Positions 32,369 to 41,307 of a stretch of DNA of 62,674 bases are shown here, piece after piece. Both the position numbers and the translations under genes were made by a program. Source of the stretch: Deltaproteobacteria bacterium (GTDB lineage: Bacteria > Desulfobacterota > Binatia > Bin18); the NCBI GenBank assembly GCA_016874775.1, contig VGTJ01000008.1:1-62674 (forward strand), given 5' to 3'. Within the stretch, counting starts at the first letter, position 1. Every line of letters starts with the position of its first letter. The notes under the pieces are model-generated. The model was not told the DNA's origin. It ran no database searches and was given only the letters and a program-made list of their open reading frames with translations.

Positions 32369-32902
32369 CTATCGTCGTTGCTCTAATAATAATTTTAGTA
32401 ACACGCGCTGCTCTTCTAGTAACTTTCGCTGCTCCTCTAGTAATGTAACTTGTTGCGTTTGCAGTTGTTCCAAGACCGTGACAAGGTCTCGATATCGTGC
32501 GAGTAGTCGTTGTTCTTGACTGTGATGGTATCGACGAAGGCGAAGCGCGACAAGGGGCGGACGATTCAAGCGTAACCTTCGTAAGGTGAACGCGCCTATT
32601 GGTGTAATCGAGTATAGCGTTCCGTCTGTGAGCATGAGGAGGTGGGTCGCGAAAGCTTCTTTCCTTGGATTCCACAAATGCGGCTCATTTTCATCTGCTG
32701 ACCAGTAGTCTGCTTTGTATTGATTGCAGCGTGGACAGCAATAGAGCAGATTAGCGAGGTCATCAGTCCCATCTTTAGACTGTGGGCGAAAATGATCAAC
32801 CGTGAGCTCTCCTCCTGTATCAGTCTCGGTAACACCACAATACTCACAGGAAAACTGCGCTCGTTCGCGCACTTGGAGTCGGGTCGTTTCGTCAATGTTC
32901 AT
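32369..32902 (-). CDS. HNH endonuclease with coiled-coil tail
   Basis: 177 residues. The HNH fold is complete: CEYCGVTE zinc knuckle, LTVDHFRPQSKDGTDDLANL (His of the beta-beta-alpha metal site), CCPRCNQYKAD second knuckle. It should be a metal-dependent DNA nuclease, of the small stand-alone type found in many accessory regions. The C-terminal third (about 125-177) is a Leu/Glu/Gln coiled coil with a seven-residue repeat (LLEEQRK, LLEEQRV), which suggests oligomerisation or pairing with the next protein. Its ATG overlaps the upstream gene's stop by four bases, so the two are translationally coupled. Confidence 0.87.
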   Translation of the reverse strand: MNIDETTRLQVRERAQFSCEYCGVTETDTGGELTVDHFRPQSKDGTDDLANLLYCCPRCNQYKADYWSADENEPHLWNPRKEAFATHLLMLTDGTLYSITPIGAFTLRRLRLNRPPLVALRLRRYHHSQEQRLLARYRDLVTVLEQLQTQQVTLLEEQRKLLEEQRVLLKLLLEQRR

Positions 32903-33210
32903 GCGGACTGTACAGGTGATGGGTGTGGTAGTTGCCTCTGCAATGCCGCAATATCGCGCCGGAGCATCTCATTGTGAGTCTCGATCTCTTGTATGCGCTG
33001 CGTAACGGCGAGGAGTCGTGCTACTCCCGTGTCGACTTGGGTTTGGAGAGTCGTAAGAGTAGCGGAAGAAGAGGTTTGGGAGAGGAGTTCCTCCTCTTCT
33101 TGGTCTTGTTGAACGTACCAAGCGTCTAATTGCGCCTGTTCATCGGAAGATAAAGCGCTACCACGTGTGGCTTTATCGTGTAGCTGTTTTCCGAGATCAG
33201 TCATGCTCAT
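32899..33210 (-). CDS. Small coiled-coil protein coupled to the HNH nuclease
   Basis: 103 residues: a charged N-terminus (LGKQLHDKATRGSALSSDEQ) with a D-E-Q-A-Q-L-D-x-W-Y segment, then a long coiled coil from about 45 to 95 (LQTQVDTGVARLLAVTQRIQ, EIETHNEMLRRDIAALQRQL). No catalytic motif and no named family that I can assign. Overlaps the HNH gene by four bases. The shared coiled-coil character of both proteins suggests they bind each other, perhaps as nuclease and inhibitor or nuclease and targeting subunit. Confidence 0.7.
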   Translation of the reverse strand: MSMTDLGKQLHDKATRGSALSSDEQAQLDAWYVQQDQEEEELLSQTSSSATLTTLQTQVDTGVARLLAVTQRIQEIETHNEMLRRDIAALQRQLPHPSPVQSA

Positions 33211-33256
33211 GATCGACCCCTTTTCAATCCACTGACTGTAGCACTATAGGATCCCT

Positions 33257-35080
33257 CTACGCGAGCACCTCCATAATCTCATCAACGCACGCCTCGGCTG
33301 TGAGATTTAACGTATGCAGATGAATCTCAGGTGCCTGTGGTGGCTCGTAGCTGCTGTCGATGCCGGTGAAATTCTTTAGCTCGCCGCGTCGTGCTTTGGC
33401 GTAGAGGCCTTTCACGTCGCGGCGTTCGCATTCTTCAATCGGTGTATCGACGAAGACTTCGAGGAACTCGCTGGCATCGAACAAACTGCGCGCCAGTTGG
33501 CGTTCGGCGCGAAACGGTGAGATAAACGAGACGAGCACAATCAGACCGGCGTCAACAAAGAGTTTTGCCACCTCGGCGACACGGCGAATATTTTCTACGC
33601 GGTCTGCTTCGGTGAAACCCAGATCACGGTTGAGTCCATGCCGAACATTATCGCCGTCGAGAATGTAGGTGTGCTTGCCTTCAGCATGTAAACGCTTCTC
33701 TAGCAGATTGGTAATCGTCGATTTGCCCGAACCCGAGAGACCGGTGAACCACAAGCAACGCGCTTGTTGGTGTTTAATTTCAGCACGGGCGGATTTGGTG
33801 ACCTGGATGGCTTGCCAATGGACGTTTACCGCACGACGCAAGGCGAAATGGATAATTCCGGCACCGACGGTCTCGTTGGTCAACTTGTCGATGATAATAA
33901 ATGCACCCAAGCGCTTGTTGTCAGTATACGGCGCAAACGGGACGAGACGGTCGAAGCTAATATTGACTGTGGCAATTTCGTTGAGACTTAATGTCTTGGC
34001 CGCTAGACGAGCGCCAGTGTTAATATCAAGCCGATACTTGATATCACTCACTGTCACGCTTGCCGCCTTGGTATGAATCAGGGCAGCATAGGAGCGTCCA
34101 GGCAGCAGGGGCTGTTCACTCATCCAAAAGAGATCGGCCTCGAACTGATCGGCGGCTTCGACTGGGTGAGATGCTGCGGCAATGACATCACCACGACTCG
34201 CATCGATTTCGTCTTCGAGGACTAACGTGACCGACTCGCCAGCATGGGCTGCGCTTTGCGAACCGCCAAAGACGGCAATGTCTTTGATGCGACTTGCAAC
34301 CCCAGAAGGGCTGACGCGGACAATGTCTCCAGGCTTGACCGTGCCGCTGGCGACGCGGCCAGAAAATCCGCGAAAATCGAGGTTCGGTCGATTAACCCAC
34401 TGCACTGGCATAGCAAACGGCTGCGTCGTTTCGCGCTCATCAGCCGGGACGGTTTCAAGCCACTGCAATAGACTCGGCCCGTGATACCAAGCGAGTTCGG
34501 CAGAGTTCGCTTCGACGATGTTGTAGCCTTCAAGCGCTGACATCGGAATTGCCGTGATTGTTTCAAAGTGCAGTTCTTCGGCAAAGCGGCGATACGCAAG
34601 TTCGATCTCGTCAAAGACGAGTTGTGAACCATCGACCAGATCCATCTTATTCACTGCCAGTGCTACGTGTTGGATGCCGAGCATCGAGACAATGCGGCTG
34701 TGGCGTTTGGTCTGTACCAGGACCCCTTTGCGCGCATCGATCAGTAGCACTGCCGCTTGTGCTGTCGATGCGCCGGTCGCCATATTGCGCGTGTATTGTT
34801 CATGGCCTGGGGTGTCGGCAACGATAAAGCGACGCTGAGGAGTGGCGAAAAAACGATAGGCGACATCAATGGTGATCCCCTGTTCCCGTTCCGCCTGCAG
34901 CCCGTCAACCAGTAGCGCAAAATCTAAGCGCTCACCTTGGGTGCCGAATTTTTTCGAGTCCCTTTTCAACGCCTCCAATTGATCTTCAAAGATCAACTTA
35001 GTCTCGTACAGCAAGCGGCCAATCAGCGTCGATTTTCCATCATCAACACTGCCGCAAGTAATAAAGCGCAGCATGTCCAT
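33257..35080 (-). CDS. cysNC: Sulfate adenylyltransferase subunit 1 / adenylylsulfate kinase fusion
   Basis: 607 residues. The N-terminal 430 are the CysN GTPase ([10 protein letters not shown]-loop, [31 protein letters not shown]), which drives ATP sulfurylase. The C-terminal 180 are APS kinase CysC ([47 protein letters not shown]). The fusion (NodQ-like) converts sulfate to PAPS in two steps together with CysD. It starts in a TGATG overlap with the cysD stop, so translation is coupled. PAPS may serve reductive assimilation or sulfotransfer; no cysH or sulfotransferase is adjacent. Confidence 0.97.
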   Translation of the reverse strand: MDMLRFITCGSVDDGKSTLIGRLLYETKLIFEDQLEALKRDSKKFGTQGERLDFALLVDGLQAEREQGITIDVAYRFFATPQRRFIVADTPGHEQYTRNMATGASTAQAAVLLIDARKGVLVQTKRHSRIVSMLGIQHVALAVNKMDLVDGSQLVFDEIELAYRRFAEELHFETITAIPMSALEGYNIVEANSAELAWYHGPSLLQWLETVPADERETTQPFAMPVQWVNRPNLDFRGFSGRVASGTVKPGDIVRVSPSGVASRIKDIAVFGGSQSAAHAGESVTLVLEDEIDASRGDVIAAASHPVEAADQFEADLFWMSEQPLLPGRSYAALIHTKAASVTVSDIKYRLDINTGARLAAKTLSLNEIATVNISFDRLVPFAPYTDNKRLGAFIIIDKLTNETVGAGIIHFALRRAVNVHWQAIQVTKSARAEIKHQQARCLWFTGLSGSGKSTITNLLEKRLHAEGKHTYILDGDNVRHGLNRDLGFTEADRVENIRRVAEVAKLFVDAGLIVLVSFISPFRAERQLARSLFDASEFLEVFVDTPIEECERRDVKGLYAKARRGELKNFTGIDSSYEPPQAPEIHLHTLNLTAEACVDEIMEVLA

Positions 35081-35979
35081 CAGAAATACCCTTCCTGCTT
35101 TTTGCGCTCCATGGAACCAGCACCGTCATGATCGATCACACGTCCCTGGCGCTCAGAGGTTGTCGCGCCGAGCGTCTCGGCAACAATTTCTTCAAGTGTC
35201 TCGGCGTTACTCTCAATTGCTGCGGTCAACGGATAACAACCGAGCGTACGAAACCGCACCTTCAGCATTTGCGGCGTTTCGCCTGGTTGGAGTGGCAGGC
35301 GATCATCGTCGACCATAATCCACTGGTCATCGCGTTTGACTACCGGACGTACAGCCGCAAAATACAACGGCACGATGGGAATATGCTCTTGGCGGATATA
35401 CCCCCAGATATCAGCTTCGGTCCAATTAGACAGGGGAAACACCCGGATCGTTTCACCGGTATTGATGCGCGCGTTATAGAGATTCCACAGCTCCGGACGT
35501 TGGGCTTTGGGGTCCCAACGATGACCCGGCGCACGGAACGAAAAGATCCGTTCTTTGGCCCGCGACTTTTCCTCATCACGCCTGGCGCCACCGAATGCGA
35601 CATCGAAGCCGTGCATATCGAGTGCTTGCTTCAGGGCTTCCGTTTTCATGACGTCGGTATGATACGCTGAGCCATGCGTAATCGGACCAATGCCTTCGGC
35701 AGGTCCGCGCGGGTTGGTATACGCGATCAGCTTGAAGCCAGCTTCTTTCGCCATGCGCTCACGAAACGCGATCATCTCGCGGAATTTCCATTTGGTATCG
35801 ATGTGCATCAGCGGGAAAGGAATAGGGCCGGGATAGAATGCCTTCTGCGCCAAGCGCAACATGACAGAGGAATCTTTGCCGATCGAGTACAGCATCACCG
35901 GTTTTGTTGCCGTTGCCGCAACCTCGCGGATGATTTCGATCGCTTCTGCCTCAAGCTCTGAAAAAAACGTGTCGCTCAT
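35080..35979 (-). CDS. cysD: Sulfate adenylyltransferase subunit 2
   Basis: 299 residues, the usual CysD length. ATP-pyrophosphatase motif [63 protein letters not shown] and the C-terminal [16 protein letters not shown] are all present. Forms APS from sulfate and ATP with the CysN part of the next protein. The ATG at 35979 starts [13 protein letters not shown], matching family starts; an open frame upstream is not conserved. No strong ribosome site. Its last base is shared with the first of cysNC. Confidence 0.97.
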   Translation of the reverse strand: MSDTFFSELEAEAIEIIREVAATATKPVMLYSIGKDSSVMLRLAQKAFYPGPIPFPLMHIDTKWKFREMIAFRERMAKEAGFKLIAYTNPRGPAEGIGPITHGSAYHTDVMKTEALKQALDMHGFDVAFGGARRDEEKSRAKERIFSFRAPGHRWDPKAQRPELWNLYNARINTGETIRVFPLSNWTEADIWGYIRQEHIPIVPLYFAAVRPVVKRDDQWIMVDDDRLPLQPGETPQMLKVRFRTLGCYPLTAAIESNAETLEEIVAETLGATTSERQGRVIDHDGAGSMERKKQEGYF

Positions 35980-36151
35980 TTTGTGAATCTCAATCTTGGC
36001 CCCCTTTACGAGAAAGGGCCGCGCACAATACCAGGGAACTCTCAGACTCAGAGAAAATGTCACTCCTCTCTGAGTAAGAATAGCTTGATCAATCTTCGCG
36101 TTGCAAGCAAGGACGCCTGTACCTCATGCGCTGAATCTGTAATTGATCTTC

Positions 36152-36721
36152 TTACTTTGGCGCAGGTGATGGCGTGGGAGCGGATTCTGGGGTCTTTGCC
36201 GCTTCACTATTTGTCGCGGGAGTGGTCGGAGCTGTGTTTGTTGCTGCCGTTCCTTGCGCAGGAGTTCCCACGGTCGTTGTCGATACAGTTACAGAAGGAT
36301 CTGTTGTCGGAGGAGCCGAAGACGTAGGCGCGGGGACCGCCGATGGCGTTTGCGACGCTGCTGGTGCTTCCGCAGGCTTATCGCCTGTTGTCCCGCTTTC
36401 ACCCGCTGGGGCTGTTGATGGTTGTTCGGCTGTGGTTGGAGCTGGTGCTGCGGCGGGAGCCGGTTCTACATCGAACACACTCTTCTTTGTTTGCCGTGCT
36501 GTACCGTAGGTCAGAAATAGCGAAGTGGCCATAAAGATGGCTGCCGTCGCTGTCGTGAGCTTGGTGAGAAAATTGCCTGCTCCTGAGCTACCGAAGATCG
36601 TCTGACTTGAACCACCAAAGACGGCGTTGACATCAGTGCCCTTGCCAGTTTGTAGCAGAACGACCACAACGAGAAAAATGCATGCCAAAATATGAAGAAT
36701 GGTAAATGCTGTGCTCCACAT
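36152..36721 (-). CDS. secG: Preprotein translocase subunit SecG, extended tail
   Basis: 189 residues. The first 80 are canonical SecG: two membrane helices (FTILHILACIFLVVVVLLQT and TTATAAIFMATSLFLTYGTA) separated by GKGTDVNAVFGGSSQTIFGS. The remaining 110 residues are an unusually long low-complexity tail of Ala, Pro, Thr and Glu. SecG helps SecYE pass proteins across the inner membrane. Last gene of the gap-tpiA-secG run; 12 bases after tpiA. Confidence 0.95.
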   Translation of the reverse strand: MWSTAFTILHILACIFLVVVVLLQTGKGTDVNAVFGGSSQTIFGSSGAGNFLTKLTTATAAIFMATSLFLTYGTARQTKKSVFDVEPAPAAAPAPTTAEQPSTAPAGESGTTGDKPAEAPAASQTPSAVPAPTSSAPPTTDPSVTVSTTTVGTPAQGTAATNTAPTTPATNSEAAKTPESAPTPSPAPK

Positions 36722-36733
36722 AATCGGGCGATC

Positions 36734-37492
36734 TTAGCGGAATTGTACGATGCGGGCAAAGGCCTCGGCTTGTAAACTTGCTCCACCGACCAAAGCACCA
36801 TCAATATCAGGCTCTGCCATGAGGGAATCTACGTTGTCTGGCTTGACGCTACCTCCGTACAACAGTCGTACAAGTTCGGCAGACGAACGATCTGCGAGGT
36901 CTGCTAAAGTCATACGAATCGAGGCGTGCACTTCTTGAGCCTGTACCGGTGTCGCTGTTCGTCCTGTGCCGATCGCCCATACTGGCTCATACGCAACAAC
37001 GAGTGAGGCAATCGCTTGCGCATCGAGTCCTTGCAAAGCCCCACGCACCTGACGAGCAAGGGTGGCTAATGTTTCTCCCTGGTCTCGTTGTTCGAGGGTC
37101 TCGCCAACGCAAACGATAGGAATCAGCGCGTCGCGACGGGCAGCTTGTACTTTCTTGGCGACCTGTTCGTCGGTTTCACCGAAATACTGCCGCCGTTCTG
37201 AATGGCCGATGATGACGTACGTACAGCCCAACTCCTTCAACATGGGGCCGGACACTTCACCAGTAAAAGCTCCTTGCGGCTCCCAGTGAAGGTTTTGTCC
37301 GGCTAAGCGAATGGAAGTGCCTGCTAACAACCGACTTGCCGTCTCCAGGGTACTGAAAGGTGGAGCAACCACAACTTCTCGGTCTGCGGGGCGACCGATC
37401 TGGGATTTTAACGCGGACAGTAATCGCTCAGCTTCGGCCCGCGTGCCGTGCATTTTCCAGTTGCCTGCAATGAGAGAACGTCGAATCGCCAT
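36734..37492 (-). CDS. tpiA: Triosephosphate isomerase
   Basis: Interconverts dihydroxyacetone phosphate and glyceraldehyde-3-phosphate. 252 residues with IAGNWKMHGT (Lys), VIIGHSERRQYFGETDE (His95 region), the catalytic Glu in VVAYEPVWAIGTG and the phosphate loop LYGGSVKPDN. Starts three bases after the gap stop codon and runs into secG. pgk, normally between gap and tpiA, is missing from this run. Confidence 0.98.
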   Translation of the reverse strand: MAIRRSLIAGNWKMHGTRAEAERLLSALKSQIGRPADREVVVAPPFSTLETASRLLAGTSIRLAGQNLHWEPQGAFTGEVSGPMLKELGCTYVIIGHSERRQYFGETDEQVAKKVQAARRDALIPIVCVGETLEQRDQGETLATLARQVRGALQGLDAQAIASLVVAYEPVWAIGTGRTATPVQAQEVHASIRMTLADLADRSSAELVRLLYGGSVKPDNVDSLMAEPDIDGALVGGASLQAEAFARIVQFR

Positions 37493-37495
37493 AGC

Positions 37496-38500
37496 TTACA
37501 GTTTCTGGCCAATGTAGACGGCCACATCTCGCATCCGATTGGAGAACCCCCACTCGTTGTCATACCACGATAAGACTTTCACAAAATTGTTGTCCATTAC
37601 TTTTGTCAGAGCGGAGTCGAAAATTGAGGACGAAGGGTTCCCATTAAAGTCGACAGAGACCAGTTCTTCTTCGCAGTATTGAAGCACACCTTTGAGTGGC
37701 CCTTCAGCAGCCGTGCGAATTGCGGCGTTAACTGTTGCTTCGGTGGCGGGCTTTTCCAGTTCGGCCACAAGGTCAACCACTGAGACGTTAGCAGTGGGAA
37801 CGCGTACGGCCATGCCGTCGAGTTTGCCTTTGAGTTGCGGAAGCACTTCGCCCACGGCGCGGGCAGCACCGGTGCTGGTCGGAATCATCGATTGCGCAGC
37901 CGCACGTGCGCGACGGATATCGGAGTGTGGCAGATCGAGAATGCGCTGGTCATTGGTGTACGCATGAACGGTCGTCATCAGTCCGCGCTTGATACCAAAG
38001 TTGTCATTCAGTACTTTGGCGACTGGTGCCAGGCAATTTGTTGTACACGAAGCGTTCGAGATCACCGTGTGCTTCCCTGCATCATACGCGGTGTGATTAA
38101 CGCCATAACATAGCGTGATGTCCGCACCTTTCGAAGGAGCGGAGACGAGGACCTTTTTCGCACCGCCAGTGAGGTGTGCCACTGCCTTGTCTTTGTCGGT
38201 AAAGATTCCGCTACACTCCAGTACGAGATCAACTCCGAGTGACTTCCAGGGCAGTTTATTGGGGTCACGCTCTTGTAAAATCTGGATACGTTTGCCGTTG
38301 ACGACCAGAGCGTCTTTCTCGGCTTTGACTTCTCCATTGAGGCGACCATGTACGGAATCGTACTGCAAGAGATGGGCAAGAGTTTTTGCGTCGGTGATGT
38401 CGTTGATGGCGACAAAATCGAGTTCAGGTTGTTGCAAGCTCGCGCGCAATACGTTGCGGCCGATGCGGCCAAATCCGTTGATGCCTACTTTCACAGCCAT
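37496..38500 (-). CDS. gap: Glyceraldehyde-3-phosphate dehydrogenase, type I
   Basis: 334 residues. NAD-binding start VGINGFGRIGRNVLRA, catalytic Cys in SNASCTTNCLAP, then HAYTNDQRILDLPH, PTSTGAARAVGEV and WYDNEWGFSNRM. Glycolytic or gluconeogenic enzyme. GAGGG lies five bases before the ATG at 38500; the longer open frame upstream is unsupported. Divergent from the Tol operon across a 168-base gap. Confidence 0.97.
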   Translation of the reverse strand: MAVKVGINGFGRIGRNVLRASLQQPELDFVAINDITDAKTLAHLLQYDSVHGRLNGEVKAEKDALVVNGKRIQILQERDPNKLPWKSLGVDLVLECSGIFTDKDKAVAHLTGGAKKVLVSAPSKGADITLCYGVNHTAYDAGKHTVISNASCTTNCLAPVAKVLNDNFGIKRGLMTTVHAYTNDQRILDLPHSDIRRARAAAQSMIPTSTGAARAVGEVLPQLKGKLDGMAVRVPTANVSVVDLVAELEKPATEATVNAAIRTAAEGPLKGVLQYCEEELVSVDFNGNPSSSIFDSALTKVMDNNFVKVLSWYDNEWGFSNRMRDVAVYIGQKL

Positions 38501-38668
38501 AGTTCCCTCAGCAAGAAAAATTTCTCTTATCCTCGCGTATTGATCTTTGGCAGTCAAGCGAAAAACCCATACAAAAGGATTGTCTTGTGAAGTTGATTAT
38601 CTTATGTGAATTGACTGACCTTGGTTTCTGCATGTATTACTACTGAAGACATGTGGTGGAGAGGTTGC

Positions 38669-39460
38669 ATGAGGTGGAGGAACGTCGGTTTTCTCGTGCT
38701 GGTGCAGAGTAGTATGGACGCACTCTTTCAGCAGGTTGCTGCCCAAGTGGAGGAGGCACCAGTTCTCGCTGCGGATAGTATCCTCGATATGGTCACGCAC
38801 TCTGGGCTTGTCGTCCAGATGGTGCTGTACCTCCTGCTGTTTTTTTCCATTATCAGTTGGGGGATTGTTTTCTATAAATTTCTACAGATCTTTAAGGCTC
38901 GTCGTGAGTCTGAGCGCTTTGCGTCGGTGTTTTGGGAGACAAAAAACTTTTCGTCTATTCATGGAGCTTCGCTGGAAATGAAAGAAAGTCCAGTGGCACA
39001 GGTCTTTCGCGCGGGTTACCAAGAATTGATGCGTTTGGTGCGTACCCGGAAACAACCGGCAGCAGTAGAAGGCGAACCACTGAGTACCCCAGAGGAAGGT
39101 GGGATCGAGAATATCGAGCGGGCGATGCGGCGGGCAATGCGTTTACAGATTACTCGCCTGGAGCGAGGTTTGATATTTCTCGCGACTACGTCCAGCACTG
39201 CGCCCTTCGTTGGGCTATTCGGTACCGTGTGGGGTATTATGGACGCATTTCGTGGGCTAGCGGTGACGAAGACCTCTAGTATTCAAGCGGTTGCCCCTGG
39301 AATTGCGGAGGCCCTGATTGCGACCGCGGTCGGGCTGTCAGCCGCAATCCCTGCGGTCATGGCCTACAATTATTTCAGTCGTCAGATTCGTGTATTGACC
39401 GCGGACATGGAGAACTTTGTCGCGGAGTTCCTCAATATCGCTGAGCGTCACTTCCTCTAA
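38669..39460 (+). CDS. tolQ: Tol-Pal system proton channel subunit TolQ
   Basis: About 263 residues of the MotA/TolQ/ExbB family, with three membrane helices: VVQMVLYLLLFFSIISWGIV, then the GTVWGIMDAFRGLA and GIAEALIATAVGLSAAIPAV segments typical of the channel. With TolR it uses the proton gradient to energise TolA for outer-membrane constriction during division. GGAGAGG lies before the ATG at 38669; in-frame ATGs at 38651 and 38714 are less well supported. First gene of tolQ-R-A-B-pal-cpoB. Confidence 0.95.
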   Translation: MRWRNVGFLVLVQSSMDALFQQVAAQVEEAPVLAADSILDMVTHSGLVVQMVLYLLLFFSIISWGIVFYKFLQIFKARRESERFASVFWETKNFSSIHGASLEMKESPVAQVFRAGYQELMRLVRTRKQPAAVEGEPLSTPEEGGIENIERAMRRAMRLQITRLERGLIFLATTSSTAPFVGLFGTVWGIMDAFRGLAVTKTSSIQAVAPGIAEALIATAVGLSAAIPAVMAYNYFSRQIRVLTADMENFVAEFLNIAERHFL

Positions 39461-39490
39461 ACCGCGGTGTTTGTAGGACGAGGAGTTGTT

Positions 39491-39898
39491 GTGGCATTTG
39501 ATCAGCAACAAGAAGACAGTATTTCTCAGATCAACATCACACCGCTTGTGGATGTGATGCTTGTTCTCCTGGTGATTTTTATGGTGACTGCGCCCATCCT
39601 TCAGCACGGGGTGGCGGTAGATTTGCCTCAAGTTGCTGCCGGACCGGTAGATGGACCGGATACCAGCCTTGTGATTTCAGTAAGCAAAGATGGCAAAGTC
39701 CATTTAGAAAACCGCACCCTGAGTTTGGCAGAATTGCAGCACCGACTGACCGAGAGTGTTCAGAAAGCACCAGGGCAGGCCGTCTACCTTCGAGCAGATA
39801 AGGGGGTGCCGTACGGAAAAGTCGTGGAAGTGATGGCGGTACTCCGTAATGTTGGTGTGAAAAAACTCAGTATGATGACCTCTCCAATAGAAGACTAA
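39491..39898 (+). CDS. tolR: Tol-Pal system protein TolR
   Basis: 135 residues, ExbD/TolR family: SQINITPLVDVMLVLLVIFM has the membrane helix with the proton-relay Asp (PLVDVML), then a periplasmic domain (VYLRADKGVPYGKVVEVMAV). Partner of TolQ. GTG at 39491 is used because GAGG lies just upstream; the frame extends eight codons earlier without support. Its stop overlaps the TolA start (TAATG). Confidence 0.95.
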   Translation: MAFDQQQEDSISQINITPLVDVMLVLLVIFMVTAPILQHGVAVDLPQVAAGPVDGPDTSLVISVSKDGKVHLENRTLSLAELQHRLTESVQKAPGQAVYLRADKGVPYGKVVEVMAVLRNVGVKKLSMMTSPIED

Positions 39899-41307
39899 TG
39901 AATCTCGCGACTGAATCATACGAAGAGCCACAGCACGATCGTGGTATCGGCCGCATGATTGCAGTGTCGGCGATGCTGCATGCTGTGGTGATCGGGGCCC
40001 TCGTTATCACTGGACACCTGCACTTCACCAAGCCAAAGGAACCCCAGTCAACTGCCTATGAAGTGACGCTTGTCGGCCCTACTGGCACTGGCAAACGGAA
40101 GGGGGCTGAAGATCGTGTAGCTGCGCTTCCGCGTTCGTCTGCAGTAGAAAAACCTCCCTCTCCCTCGGCAAAAGGTGAGCAACGGGAGTCGCTCCCAGCC
40201 AAACAAGAGCCCCAGGCGAAGCCACAAGCTCCTCAAGAGAAACCAAAATCAGTCGAACCCGAGAAGGTGAAGGTAAAAGAGGCACCTGCAGAAAAACCGA
40301 AGGAGGTGGCTAAAAAGGTAGAACCGCCCAAGCCAAAGCCGCCACCGGCGGTACAGGAGAAAGAACCGCCGAAAGCAGTTGCTGCCGCGAAGCCAGTCGA
40401 AAAGAAACCGCCACCTCCTCAAGAGAAAAAAATAAATGAGGTGAAGGCAAAAGAGCCGGTGAAGCCGAAGATGGAGGCGCGGCCGGTAGAAAAGAAAGAA
40501 ACACCCAAGGAAAAACCTGCGCCGAAAAATGAGCAGGTGAAAGTTCAGGAAAAGAAGCCTAACGAGGTAGCGAAAGCCAAGGAACCGCCGAAAGTCCAGC
40601 CTCCGCCATCTAAACCTAAACCAGAAAAGAAACCACAAGAAACGGCGAAAACGATAACAAAGGAACAGACGAGCGAGCCCAAGAAGATAGAGAAAAGCGA
40701 GAAAGCTGATACATCTCAGGCAAAGTCAACATCATCTGAGACGGTAAAAACACCTGTGCAGTCGTCAACTTCTGCTGCTGATGCAGCCCAGGCCAAAAAG
40801 GATGACGAAGCGCGTGAAAGAATGATTGCTTCAGCAGTTGAACGCGTACGTGAACGAGAAGAAGTCGCAAGTCGTGAGAACGGTATCGCCAAAGCTATCG
40901 ACCGGGTACGGCAAGGGGTAGGTAGTCGAGAGGCGCGCAGTAAAGAGACGGCATCACAATCGACGGCACAATCAGGTCAAAACAAAGAAGATGGCGACGG
41001 GCGCGTAGCGAAAGCGAAGGTCTATGGCCCAGAGTTTCTGGCCTATACGGAGAGTATCAAACAAAAAGTGAAAGACGGCTGGATCGTGCCCGATCGGAAG
41101 CCAGGGCTAAGAGCAGTGGTGCAGTTCGCCGTGGGAGCGGATGGCACGGTAGCCGATGTTGAACTTATACAACCTTCGGGGGATCGTGGCTTTGATCAAT
41201 CTGCGTTGCGGGCAGTGAGAAACGCGAAACTTCCGTCTCCGCCTGAGATGTATCGGGAAGACTTTATCACGCAAAAGGTCCATATGACGTTTGGAGGTGA
41301 GGAGTGA
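39898..41307 (+). CDS. tolA: TolA/TonB-like C-terminal protein
   Basis: 469 residues. One N-terminal membrane helix (MIAVSAMLHAVVIGALVITG), an exceptionally long Lys/Pro/Glu/Ala spacer from about 60 to 310 (KPKPPPAVQEKEPPKAVAAA and similar), a charged helix (ARERMIASAVERVREREEVA), and a C-terminal TonB/TolA domain from about 375 (VKDGWIVPDRKPGLRAVVQF, GDRGFDQSALRAVRNA). It bridges TolQR to the outer-membrane partners TolB and Pal. Overlaps tolR and tolB by a few bases on each side. Confidence 0.93.
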   Translation: MNLATESYEEPQHDRGIGRMIAVSAMLHAVVIGALVITGHLHFTKPKEPQSTAYEVTLVGPTGTGKRKGAEDRVAALPRSSAVEKPPSPSAKGEQRESLPAKQEPQAKPQAPQEKPKSVEPEKVKVKEAPAEKPKEVAKKVEPPKPKPPPAVQEKEPPKAVAAAKPVEKKPPPPQEKKINEVKAKEPVKPKMEARPVEKKETPKEKPAPKNEQVKVQEKKPNEVAKAKEPPKVQPPPSKPKPEKKPQETAKTITKEQTSEPKKIEKSEKADTSQAKSTSSETVKTPVQSSTSAADAAQAKKDDEARERMIASAVERVREREEVASRENGIAKAIDRVRQGVGSREARSKETASQSTAQSGQNKEDGDGRVAKAKVYGPEFLAYTESIKQKVKDGWIVPDRKPGLRAVVQFAVGADGTVADVELIQPSGDRGFDQSALRAVRNAKLPSPPEMYREDFITQKVHMTFGGEE

